Below are positions 51,281 through 60,397 of a DNA stretch of 64,000 nucleotides, piece after piece (position 1 is the stretch's first letter; each line of letters begins with the position of its first letter). The DNA is from Ferruginibacter sp. (GTDB lineage Bacteria; Bacteroidota; Bacteroidia; Chitinophagales; Chitinophagaceae), in contig JAEUVU010000004.1 of assembly GCA_016786725.1 (NCBI GenBank), positions 1-64,000 on the forward strand, given 5' to 3'. Both the position numbers and the translations under genes were made by a program. The notes under the pieces are model-generated. The model saw only the letters and a list, made by a program, of their open reading frames with translations. It was not told the origin of the DNA and ran no database searches.

Positions 51281-54200
51281 ATGGCCAAAAGTTATACCAT
51301 ACAAAAAACACAATCACTTACTGACAGCAGTAATTATGGGCTGCTGCGGCAAAAAGGCCTGGAGTATATTGAAAAACTTGGCAGCAAACTCTGGACTGAT
51401 TATAATATGCATGACCCCGGCATCACTTTTTTAGAAGCCATCGCTTATGCACTTACCGACCTTGGTTTCCGCACTTCATTTGATATAAAAGACCTGCTTG
51501 CCTTGCCGGTGGAAGAAACAGCGGATGCAGATGGACAATACCCGGCTGATAAAAGACAGGCTTTATACACAGCACGTAATATCTTAACAATCAATCCCTG
51601 GACCTGTGCTGATTTTCGTAAACTGCTCATTAATATTGATGGTATAAAAAACGGCTGGCTCAATTGTAAAAAATGCGCCTGCGATGATATTTACCTGTAT
51701 GCCAATTGTGCAACAAGCGCTTTACAATATTCTACTACAGAGCACCAGGTTATTGTAAGAGGCCTTTATGATGTATTGTTGGAGTTTGAAGAAGAAGAAA
51801 AAAGCGGAAACCTTAACAGCGGAAAAATAAAATATAAGTTCAGTTTTAAAAACGGGGTAAGCCTTGCCAATGCCAATGTTGAAATGCGCCTGCCATCGTG
51901 GGCAAAGCTTGAGCAGGATAAAGATGCATATAAGAATTTCCGAAAACCGAAAAGCATAATTACAGATATAGCTGTTCCGTTTATTTCAGCATCCACGCCG
52001 GTAATTGCAAACATCCCTTCATCTCCTGAGCAGGTATTGGATAATGCATTGCGTAAACCTGTTTTTGCAAAAGTAGAAGTTACTTTCAAACCAGACAGGG
52101 ATAACCCTGCTACCGAAATGATCACTTTTGAAGATGTGCCGATGAACCTTTGGTTTAGAACTACAGAAGAAAGAAGGGCGCTTGAGTTGGCTGATCTTAA
52201 GAAAGCCATCATGGATAAAACCCCTGCGGGGATCTTTCCCAAGTATCTTGAGAAAATAAAAAAGGCCGATAAGGTAGTTGCTGAAACAGTACAGGTTTTG
52301 CACAACCACCGCAACCTGGCCGAAGATTACTGCACCATTAAAGCCATAGAAGTAGAAGACATTGCCATTTGCGCCGATATGGAAGTAGAAGCATCGGCAG
52401 ATATTGAAGCTGTGCTGGCCGAAGCTTATTACCGCATTGATCAGTACATGAGCCCCGATCTTAAATTTTATTCTTTACAACAATTGCTGGATGCCGGCAA
52501 ACCGGTGAATGAAATATTTGAAGGCCCTGCATTAAGCAATGGCTTTATTGATAATGATGAACTGGATGATGCATCGCTGCGTACCATGTTGTATGCTTCG
52601 GATGTTATTAACCTGGTGATGGATATACCCGGTGTAAAGTCTGTCAAGAATTTTGTTTTTGCACGCTACGATGATAAAGGATATATAACAGAAACACAGT
52701 CTTGGAGCATGTCGGTAACTTTTAATCATCAGCCAAGATTGTATGTGGAAGGAACCAAAGTGATGGTGTACAAAAATGGCCTGCCCTTTTTGGCTGATAG
52801 CAATGAACTGTCGGACAGTTTGCAGGTGGTAAAAGGAAAAAACACCCAGCCAAAATATTCTGTGCTTGAAAATGACCTGCCGGTGCCGCATGGTAATTAT
52901 TATGAACTGGATACTTATTATGCAGTGCAGAATTCTTTACCATTTACCTATGGTGTTGGCGCAGACGGGTTACCCGATTCTGCATCAGAACTCCGGAAGG
53001 CACAGGCAAAACAATTAAAAGCTTACCTGTTGTTTTTTGAGCAGCTGCTGGTTAACTATCTTTCTCAGCTTTCAAACATAAAAGAATTGTTTGCAGTTGA
53101 TGAAACCGTTACACAAACCTATTTTTCACGCCTGCTTCAGGCCGGTGAAATTGAAGGGTTAAGTAATTTATACAACGGCATTACCGATACAGGCCTGCAG
53201 GGAATGATAGAGAACAATGAAACTTTTTTAGACAGGCGCAACCGTTTTCTTGATCACCTGCTTGCACGTTTTGCAGAAAACTTCAGCGACTATGCCTTGA
53301 TGCTCTATTCATATACCGATGATAAGGCAATTGCTGATGGGCAGCTCATCAATAATAAAATTGCTTTTTTAAAAACTTTTCCTGAACTAAGCAGGAACAG
53401 GGCAAAATCTTTCAACTATAAAAATCCGGGCCTTGTTTGCAACAGCGAAAACACGGCCGGCCTGGCAGAAAGAATTAAACTATTGCTGGGTTATGGCCAA
53501 TCATCTTATACTGATCATATTGAACTGTACGAAGAAAAAGACCTTGATGGAAAACTGTATGAACGCCGCTGGAGATTGATGGATACCTCAACAAAAAAAA
53601 TATACCTGAGCGCCAGCACCAGGTATGTTGATGCTGTAAAAGAAGCAGCAGAACAAAAGGCAATGAACGAAGTTGGTAACGTTTTCCGGTTTATAACCGA
53701 CCCGGATCATTACAAAATAAAAAAACTAAAAACCTATGTGGTAAACCTGGTAGATGATACCGGTGAAGTGATTGCCACCCGTAAGACACATTTTAAAACC
53801 CAGGCTGACGCCGAGGCGGCAAGGGATGAGATCATTGCCTTTGCAAAAAAGATATCGGTTGATGAAGAAATATTTATTGTTGAGCATGTTTTGCTAAGGC
53901 CAAGAAATATTCCCGGCCCTCAATTCCCTGATGGCGACCCTTTGCTTGGCGTTTGTTTAGATGCCGGCTGCAGCGATTGTGATGAACGTGACCCTTATTC
54001 ATTCCGCATTACAGTTGTATTGAATGGCGAGGATGGTTTGGCCAATAAAGGCATTGAGTTCCGGCGCTTTGCCGAGCAAACAATCCGTATGGAAACACCT
54101 GCCCATCTTGGCCTGAAAATATGCTGGGTAAGCAAGAAGGAGTTAAAAGAGTTTGGTAATGTTTATTGTAAATGGCTGGCTGAGCTTTCTGAGCCGGAGC

Positions 54201-54394
54201 CTGATGCAGTTGAATTACATAACCGGCTTGATGCTTTGTTAAAAGTGTTCATCAATTTAAATAATGTTTATCCGCAGGCAACATTGCACGACTGTGTAGA
54301 TGGCAATGATGATAACCGGGTGTTCCTGGGCCACACAGCCATTATCAGCAACGAGGAACTGGATGAACAGATAAAAAAGAAGAAAGAAAATTAA
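51281..54394 (+). CDS. Giant baseplate protein (Pvc12-like)
   Basis: A 1037-residue protein with the diagnostic N-terminus of Pvc12/Afp12 proteins: GLEYIEKLGSKLWTDYNMHD followed by PGITFLEAIAYALTDLGFR (residues ~27-65). The middle contains ELRKAQAKQLKAYLLFFEQL (~570), a helical dimer-like segment. The C-terminal region includes NEVGNVFRFITDPDHYKI and IVEHVLLRPRN (~870), with a cysteine-rich CLDAGCSDCDERDPYSF that may bind metal. It pairs with the baseplate J-like protein in the wedge. A hairpin follows before the next gene. Confidence 0.85.
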   Translation: MAKSYTIQKTQSLTDSSNYGLLRQKGLEYIEKLGSKLWTDYNMHDPGITFLEAIAYALTDLGFRTSFDIKDLLALPVEETADADGQYPADKRQALYTARNILTINPWTCADFRKLLINIDGIKNGWLNCKKCACDDIYLYANCATSALQYSTTEHQVIVRGLYDVLLEFEEEEKSGNLNSGKIKYKFSFKNGVSLANANVEMRLPSWAKLEQDKDAYKNFRKPKSIITDIAVPFISASTPVIANIPSSPEQVLDNALRKPVFAKVEVTFKPDRDNPATEMITFEDVPMNLWFRTTEERRALELADLKKAIMDKTPAGIFPKYLEKIKKADKVVAETVQVLHNHRNLAEDYCTIKAIEVEDIAICADMEVEASADIEAVLAEAYYRIDQYMSPDLKFYSLQQLLDAGKPVNEIFEGPALSNGFIDNDELDDASLRTMLYASDVINLVMDIPGVKSVKNFVFARYDDKGYITETQSWSMSVTFNHQPRLYVEGTKVMVYKNGLPFLADSNELSDSLQVVKGKNTQPKYSVLENDLPVPHGNYYELDTYYAVQNSLPFTYGVGADGLPDSASELRKAQAKQLKAYLLFFEQLLVNYLSQLSNIKELFAVDETVTQTYFSRLLQAGEIEGLSNLYNGITDTGLQGMIENNETFLDRRNRFLDHLLARFAENFSDYALMLYSYTDDKAIADGQLINNKIAFLKTFPELSRNRAKSFNYKNPGLVCNSENTAGLAERIKLLLGYGQSSYTDHIELYEEKDLDGKLYERRWRLMDTSTKKIYLSASTRYVDAVKEAAEQKAMNEVGNVFRFITDPDHYKIKKLKTYVVNLVDDTGEVIATRKTHFKTQADAEAARDEIIAFAKKISVDEEIFIVEHVLLRPRNIPGPQFPDGDPLLGVCLDAGCSDCDERDPYSFRITVVLNGEDGLANKGIEFRRFAEQTIRMETPAHLGLKICWVSKKELKEFGNVYCKWLAELSEPEPDAVELHNRLDALLKVFINLNNVYPQATLHDCVDGNDDNRVFLGHTAIISNEELDEQIKKKKEN

Positions 54395-54404
54395 ATTTTT
54401 CAAA

Positions 54405-54421
54405 TTCCGCCAGAAGCGGAA
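54405..54421 (+). promoter_or_regulatory. Short hairpin between the wedge gene and the PKD protein gene
   Basis: TTCCGC (54405-54410) and GCGGAA (54416-54421) form a 6-base stem with a CAGAA loop, followed by A/T-rich sequence without a T run. It may be an mRNA processing or attenuation point inside the operon. Confidence 0.35.
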
Positions 54422-54437
54422 AATAAAATTAATTGTT

Positions 54438-57400
54438 ATGATACCTACAGCAGCCAATTCAGACTATCCAAAGTTTGTAGCAGACCAGGTGCTCACTTCT
54501 GATAACCTCAACGACCTGTTCGGGTATCTGGATGAGCAGGGAAGAATGACCCGTACCAATTTATCGGGTATCGGTATTGTATGCGGACTCGAAGTAAATA
54601 CCGCAGCCGATGGCAGCAGCATTACCATTACCAAAGGTGTGGGTGTTACCAGTTCAGGCTACCTGGTATCGGTACCGGAAGTGACTTATACAAAAAGAAC
54701 AACGGCTGTTTTTGATGCTGTTAAATGTGAGTACTACAGCAAGTTTGTGAACATTGCAACCAAAACGCAAAAGTTCGACCTGTGGGAATTAAAACAGGAG
54801 GCTGAATCTGAAGGAACTACCGCACTTAATAATTCTTTTCTCACCACCGGTGAAAAAATCGTTTTGATATTTGTTGAATTGCTGGAAGAGAATAATAAAA
54901 ATTGTGATCCCAATTCCTGCGATGATAAAGGCATCAATGTTACGGTTACTTTCAGGCCATTGCTGGTTGAAAAAGCAAATGTGGCAGGATTGTTAAACGG
55001 TGCCGGGGCCACAGCAAACCCCTGGCTGAGCCTGCCCCAGATATCTATGAAGCGGTTTGATGTTACAGCAACACCTATGTATGAGTGTGTGAACATTTTT
55101 AATGCATACAAAGCAATATTAAGCGGGGCCTTTCTTACAAAAACGCAAACCGCTTTAACAGGTGCCTATAATATTTTGCAACCACTGCTGGCTGATGAAT
55201 TTCCTGCAAATCCATTTGCAACACTGGCGGATGATTTTGAATTTTTGCATGATGGAAGCATCAGTTCTGACCAGTTGGTTAACATGCAATATTATTACGA
55301 CTTGTTTTCTGATATTTTACTTGCCTATAAAGAATTCAGCGATAAAGGTACTGACGTGATTGGTATGTGTTGCCCCGATGATATTTTTCCAAGGCATTTG
55401 CTGCTGGACCTGGCCATACCTGAGGCCGGTGCTCAAACAAGTGCTTATCGTCATTATTTTATTCCTTCGCCTATATTGAGTGATGAGCATAAAACCATCA
55501 GTTGTTTAAAAATACTTTTTAATAAACTGGTATTGCTTACGCAGAAATTTTTGGTGCCGCCGCCAACCATCAACGGAGCCAATAAAAATGTTGACGGCAA
55601 TATCCGTATCACCCCTTCTTTGTTGTGGGATGTTCCTTTATCCGCAAAATCAATCCCATACTATTACAACATCGCCAATGCAAATGATCCGTTTCTGAAA
55701 AACTGGAGCCCCGAAAAATCAACACAGGGAAAAACCAAACGTAACTTATCATATCACGCCAAAAAATACAACTTTACTGATGATGATATCCGGCACCCCT
55801 TGCTGTACGACCTGGAGCCTTATAACTTTTTAAGGATAGAGGGCCATATTGGAAAACCGTATGCTCATGTAGTTAAAAACCTGCTTGCCCTGCGTGATAA
55901 AAACCGGTTGCCATTTGAAGTGGTTGCTTTAAATGCAGATATTTCGGCTGTTATTGATTTTATTAAGAAGCTGGCAACAGCGATGCTTTCGGGTAACAGC
56001 AGTGTAAAAGCTTCGCTTGAAAGCCTGATGGGCAGCAGTTGCCATTTTAACGACCTGGAATTATTATATGATTCCATAATGGCTGAAATGACGGGAAAAC
56101 TCAGTAACGAAATGAAATTCTTTTATGATGTTGAAAGAGATGACAAACGTGGCCCTTTAAATATGCCTCCACCGGCAAGCAATATTCCGCAGGTATCACT
56201 AATAAAAAATACAGATGGCACTTTCAGGATTAAAAACAAAACAATAGGGCTTGAGTTTGAATTGTTTTACCCCAATGTAAAAAATGCCCCATTCATACCA
56301 ATCAACTTTTTTGTGCAGGGAATACTCAGTAACCAGTTCCCGATGGATTACGGGTTTGTTTCATTGTTATATTATACCCAAAAGCTTTATGAAACCGTAA
56401 CAACGGGCCTCAGCAGTTTCAGTTTTATTGATTTTTACATCAGGTACGAGAGCCTCATGTTTGTAGCCAAAGTAATAAAATTCATTGGCCCAAAAGCCAA
56501 TATGACGGAAGAACAGAATGATCACCTGGATGCCATACTGTCTATATCTGCAGACAGAAGGATGATGCAGTTATATTTTGAATTCCTGCTTCGTTTGGTG
56601 AGAGTAAAAGTTATGCAGCAGGCAGGGTTTTATTTTAATGCCCACCCCGGTGTGCAGCATAAAGCCGGCGTGCCTATGGGCGGAACTTTTATTGTAGTTT
56701 ATCATGAAGCAGATAAAACAGAAGTTGCCGGAACAGCGGCTGCAGTTGAAAGTGAACCTATGGCATTTACTGTTACAGAAACTGCTGACCTATCAGAAAC
56801 CATGTCTTTTGCCAAAGCTGATCTTGATGAAAGCAAATTTACTGCTGAGAATATAGGAAAAATGTCAGAAAATATTAACCTGAGAGTGAAGCGTGCAGGA
56901 GAAGGCATTGTATCTGGTTTGTACAAGTCGTTTAAAATAAGCCAGGCAGGTGATACACAAAAAGCGGGGGTTGCAAAACCTATTGCAAACAAAGCAGCTG
57001 ATCCAGGTGCAGAAACCAATGCTGCCGCTGCAAATGCTGCTGAAACATCATTTACCGTAGAAGCTAAGAATAATAATGAAGCGGTTTTTAATTACCTGGC
57101 TGGTGCAGCAGCTTATCTTAAAAACAGGCAGGGTGATGTTCTGGATGAAGCCATTGAAGATTTTAATGATGGTATTGTAATTGCAGATTTCTATCTCCCT
57201 TATTTATGTTGCTCCGATTGTCAGCCCATACAAATGGTAATTGGTGCAGAACCCGAAAAGCCAAACGAAAACCCCGTAGCAGATGCCGGGCCAGATGCAG
57301 AAACAGATATGGTGATTAACCCATCAAACGGGAGTGCCCAGGCTACTGTTAAACTAAACGGCACCAATTCAAAAGACCCGGAAGGAGATGCATTAACTTT

Positions 57401-58094
57401 TTTATGGAAAGAAAAATCGGGCAATACAGCAGTAAGCATACAGGGGGATACGCTGGCAGAGCCAACGGTTATTTTCCGAACTGCCGGTGTTTTTACTTTT
57501 GAATTGACAGTTGCTGATAAAGCCGGTAAAACAGATACTGATGAAGTGGTAATAACTGTAAACCAGCCTGAACCAGCCAACCTTGAAATTACCGGTAAAG
57601 AAGGCCCTTATTGCAACGAAAAGAATGGGCAACTGGTAAGGCTTTTGGCAACACCTGTGGGCGGCAATTTTTCTTCTGTACCCACAGGCGTTAATGTGCA
57701 AACAGATGCAGGCGGCTTTTTCTTTATGCCTGAATCTTTAACAGCAGGTACTTACCAGCTTAAGTATGCTTTTACAGATGGCAGGAATGACAGCATTAGT
57801 TTTGGTATATCGCAGGCATTTACTGTAAAATTTGCAAAACCTGTACCGGCACAGGTTCCGGGTTCCGGTTTTATTGATATTACTTTCAGGGTCAATAACA
57901 TACCGGGCGCAACTTACCAATGGGATTTTACAATTGACAGTGGTACGCCGCAAAGCAGGCAAACTACGGTTAATTCAGTTGTTATAAGGGTAAACCGCCA
58001 GCAACAGGTGTTGAATCTGAGGGTGAGTGTTGCAGCCTCACCATGTTCTGCACAGGCAGAAAGGGACTTTAACATACAATCTATAATTGGTTGA
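54438..58094 (+). CDS. Large eCIS protein with C-terminal PKD domain (possible fibre, Pvc13 position)
   Basis: A 1218-residue cytoplasmic-type protein (no signal peptide). The N-terminus FVADQVLTSDNLNDLFGYLD, then QGRMTRTNLSGIGIVCGLEV, is a conserved pattern of large proteins encoded in Bacteroidota injection loci. Residues ~770-900 are low-complexity, Ala/Glu/Thr-rich. Residues ~945-1043 form a PKD/Ig-like domain (NPVADAGPDAETDM to EVVITVNQ), followed by one more beta-rich region to the end. The position after the wedge genes corresponds to the tail-fibre gene of PVC, and Ig-like domains suit a surface-exposed binding element, so a fibre or host-contact role is plausible but unproven. Confidence 0.65.
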   Translation: MIPTAANSDYPKFVADQVLTSDNLNDLFGYLDEQGRMTRTNLSGIGIVCGLEVNTAADGSSITITKGVGVTSSGYLVSVPEVTYTKRTTAVFDAVKCEYYSKFVNIATKTQKFDLWELKQEAESEGTTALNNSFLTTGEKIVLIFVELLEENNKNCDPNSCDDKGINVTVTFRPLLVEKANVAGLLNGAGATANPWLSLPQISMKRFDVTATPMYECVNIFNAYKAILSGAFLTKTQTALTGAYNILQPLLADEFPANPFATLADDFEFLHDGSISSDQLVNMQYYYDLFSDILLAYKEFSDKGTDVIGMCCPDDIFPRHLLLDLAIPEAGAQTSAYRHYFIPSPILSDEHKTISCLKILFNKLVLLTQKFLVPPPTINGANKNVDGNIRITPSLLWDVPLSAKSIPYYYNIANANDPFLKNWSPEKSTQGKTKRNLSYHAKKYNFTDDDIRHPLLYDLEPYNFLRIEGHIGKPYAHVVKNLLALRDKNRLPFEVVALNADISAVIDFIKKLATAMLSGNSSVKASLESLMGSSCHFNDLELLYDSIMAEMTGKLSNEMKFFYDVERDDKRGPLNMPPPASNIPQVSLIKNTDGTFRIKNKTIGLEFELFYPNVKNAPFIPINFFVQGILSNQFPMDYGFVSLLYYTQKLYETVTTGLSSFSFIDFYIRYESLMFVAKVIKFIGPKANMTEEQNDHLDAILSISADRRMMQLYFEFLLRLVRVKVMQQAGFYFNAHPGVQHKAGVPMGGTFIVVYHEADKTEVAGTAAAVESEPMAFTVTETADLSETMSFAKADLDESKFTAENIGKMSENINLRVKRAGEGIVSGLYKSFKISQAGDTQKAGVAKPIANKAADPGAETNAAAANAAETSFTVEAKNNNEAVFNYLAGAAAYLKNRQGDVLDEAIEDFNDGIVIADFYLPYLCCSDCQPIQMVIGAEPEKPNENPVADAGPDAETDMVINPSNGSAQATVKLNGTNSKDPEGDALTFLWKEKSGNTAVSIQGDTLAEPTVIFRTAGVFTFELTVADKAGKTDTDEVVITVNQPEPANLEITGKEGPYCNEKNGQLVRLLATPVGGNFSSVPTGVNVQTDAGGFFFMPESLTAGTYQLKYAFTDGRNDSISFGISQAFTVKFAKPVPAQVPGSGFIDITFRVNNIPGATYQWDFTIDSGTPQSRQTTVNSVVIRVNRQQQVLNLRVSVAASPCSAQAERDFNIQSIIG

Positions 58095-58109
58095 AATAAA
58101 AAACTATAG

Positions 58110-59597
58110 TTGTTTACTGACAAAAATATCATTCGCAAACAAACCGTCAATTTCCGGTACAATGGAAATACGGATGCTTTTGTTTTGCAGAAAGAAGTAA
58201 GCGATTGGTGCAAATTCTCACTCATACCTGAGATAGAGCAGCAGCTTGAATTGGTTGACCTGGGCGATAACTATATAACTATTGATAAACTTGTAATTGA
58301 TGCCAATATTGATAGAAAAGACTGGCAGCAGAAGATAAGGAATGAATTAATAACCAGCCTGAATCAAAAACTGCGTGACCATAAAACGCACGGGATAAAA
58401 AAAGCAAACAACCAAAAAGATAAGGACCGTTCACGCAAACTGGATGAACTTGTACTTTTTTATTTTGAAAAAGGGTACCTGCCCTGGTGGAGCAGGGCGT
58501 TTGCAGAAAAAGATTTTGATACTTTATTGCTTACCTGGATAAAGGAAGAGAAATCGCAGGCCAGGGCTGATGCAATCGTTTTTAAGCTGCAGCAAATAAT
58601 TTCAGCGACTGTTATACAGCGGATTTTAAACCTGGTACCGGGCAGTTTGTTTTTTATGTTTATGCAGCATATTTTTAAAAAAGAAGCTGATGCAATTGTT
58701 GAAGCAGGATCTTTTTTTAAAGAAGTACTGAAAGGCAATATTGCCAGGGCTAAAGAAAAAGCGATGGCGGCCGGTTTTTATGAAGTTATGCTGCTGATGC
58801 TTTTAAAGGATAGTGGGAAAATCAATATTGAATCAAGCGTACAGGGTTTTCGTGCAATTATAAAAAATGGAACAGTGTTTACTGCCGGGGAGTTAAAAAA
58901 AATGCCCGGCAAAATAAACCTTTCAACCAACCGTTTTGCAAAAGCATGGCAAACTATTTTAAAGGAAGAAATTAAGGATATTTCCGGTAAGCATAGCGAA
59001 GAAATAAAAAAGGAAAATAAATATAAATACCATCGTACCACAGATCAACTTACAAATAAAACTATAGCCGAAAATCTTAAAAAGGGAATAGCCGAAGACC
59101 TGCGTGAGGGAATCTACATTGAAAATGCCGGCGCTGTTATTATTGCTCCTTTCCTGCCCAGGCTTTTTGAAAGATTAAAAATTACAGATAAAACAACCAT
59201 TATAAAACCAGACCAGGGGGCTTTAGTGATCCAGTATATTGTTTCGGGCAATGCTAAAGCTGAGGAGCATGAACTGGTACTGCCTAAAATACTTTGTGGC
59301 ATTGGTCCGCAACTGCCGGTGAATACCAGCAGGAAGATCACGAAAGCACAACAGGCAGAAGCTGATGAAATGCTCAGCGCAGTTATAGAACATTGGGCTG
59401 TTATAAAAAATACTTCCATAGACGGTTTAAGGGAATCTTTTTTAAAACGCAGCGGTAAATTGATCCAGGCTGATGAAGAATGGTTGCTGCAGGCAGAACA
59501 AAAATCTTATGATATGCTGTTGCAGCAGTTGCCCTGGAATATCAGCATGATAAAATTACCCTGGATGGAAAGGGTATTAAAAACAGAATGGGTGTAA
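58110..59597 (+). CDS. Contractile injection system tape-measure-family protein (CIS_TMP, Pvc14-like)
   Basis: A 495-residue protein. The frame opens with TTG at 58110 (MFTDKNIIRKQTVNFRY), and no ATG lies near. The N-terminal motif then FSLIPEIEQQLELVDLGDNY, TIDKLVIDANID is typical of the CIS_TMP family. The middle is Lys/Glu-rich and helical. The C-terminal part (ENAGAVIIAPFLPRLFERL; YIVSGNAKAEEHELVLPKIL; CGIGPQLPV; SSF-like LPWNISMIKLPWM) also fits this family. These proteins are annotated as tape measures that set tube length. Known relatives are often followed by the AAA+ ATPase, which is missing here. Confidence 0.8.
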   Translation: MFTDKNIIRKQTVNFRYNGNTDAFVLQKEVSDWCKFSLIPEIEQQLELVDLGDNYITIDKLVIDANIDRKDWQQKIRNELITSLNQKLRDHKTHGIKKANNQKDKDRSRKLDELVLFYFEKGYLPWWSRAFAEKDFDTLLLTWIKEEKSQARADAIVFKLQQIISATVIQRILNLVPGSLFFMFMQHIFKKEADAIVEAGSFFKEVLKGNIARAKEKAMAAGFYEVMLLMLLKDSGKINIESSVQGFRAIIKNGTVFTAGELKKMPGKINLSTNRFAKAWQTILKEEIKDISGKHSEEIKKENKYKYHRTTDQLTNKTIAENLKKGIAEDLREGIYIENAGAVIIAPFLPRLFERLKITDKTTIIKPDQGALVIQYIVSGNAKAEEHELVLPKILCGIGPQLPVNTSRKITKAQQAEADEMLSAVIEHWAVIKNTSIDGLRESFLKRSGKLIQADEEWLLQAEQKSYDMLLQQLPWNISMIKLPWMERVLKTEWV

Positions 59598-59628
59598 GTT
59601 TTAAATAAAAAAATTAAAAGCAAAAACA

Positions 59629-60384
59629 ATGAACTATCCAAACAGAATAATAAAAGCAGGCGAAACAAATAAAACAATAGTTAAAGCCATACAGCAAAAA
59701 CTTAATGATACTGGTGTTGGGCCTGTAGGGGTAATCGGTATCTATGGCCCTAAAACAATAAATGCGGTAAAATTATTCCAGGCTACACACCGTGACCAGG
59801 AAGGAAATCCGCTGGAGATTGATGGCAAGATAGGTTCAGTAACATGGGCAGTTTTATTTGGTCAGCAAACTATCCCGGTTGTAGTTACCGCATCAACAAA
59901 CTCACTTTTGTCTGAAGCAGTTAGTATTGCTGTATCGCAGATCGGTGTGATGGAAGATCCCCCAGGCAGTAACCGTGGTAAAAAGGTAGAAGAATATCTT
60001 GGCAGTATAGGATTGGGAGGAGGATTTTTCTGGTGTGCGGCTTTTGTATACTGGTGTTTTCAAAAAGCAGCTGAAAAGCAAAACAGGAAAAACCCGGTTT
60101 TAAAAACGGGGCATTGTATGACACATTGGAGGGACACATCTGCAAAAAAGATACTGGCGCCAGATGCTGTAAATAAACCGGATCTTATAAAACCGGGGCA
60201 AATTTTTATAATTAATACCGGGGGGGCAAATGGACATACCGGTATCATTGAAAGTGTTGAAGGCGGTTTTATTCATACCATTGAAGGTAACAGTAACCCG
60301 CAGGGCAGCAGTAACGGCATTGGCGTTTTTAGAAATACCCGGAAGATTGCAAAAATAAACAGGGGCTTCCTGGAATACAAATAA
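59629..60384 (+). CDS. Peptidoglycan-binding CHAP-type lysin associated with the eCIS
   Basis: A 251-residue protein without a signal peptide. Residues ~10-75 are a peptidoglycan-binding domain 1 (NDTGVGPVGVIGIYGPKTIN then AVKLFQATH). Residues ~88-251 are a CHAP/NlpC-like amidase domain with Cys136 in FFWCAAFVYW, His203 in GHTGIIESV and Asn221 in IEGNSN. It would cleave cell-wall peptide or amide bonds. Without a secretion signal it could be loaded in the injection particle, assist release of particles, or act after cell lysis. It starts 31 bases after the tape-measure gene and ends 13 bases before the DUF4157 gene. Confidence 0.88.
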   Translation: MNYPNRIIKAGETNKTIVKAIQQKLNDTGVGPVGVIGIYGPKTINAVKLFQATHRDQEGNPLEIDGKIGSVTWAVLFGQQTIPVVVTASTNSLLSEAVSIAVSQIGVMEDPPGSNRGKKVEEYLGSIGLGGGFFWCAAFVYWCFQKAAEKQNRKNPVLKTGHCMTHWRDTSAKKILAPDAVNKPDLIKPGQIFIINTGGANGHTGIIESVEGGFIHTIEGNSNPQGSSNGIGVFRNTRKIAKINRGFLEYK

Positions 60385-60397
60385 GTATGTAGCAACA

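Noticed and set aside
51766..52314. A 182-codon minus-strand frame opposite the Pvc12-like gene
   Set aside because: It is low-complexity and antisense to a strongly supported coding region.
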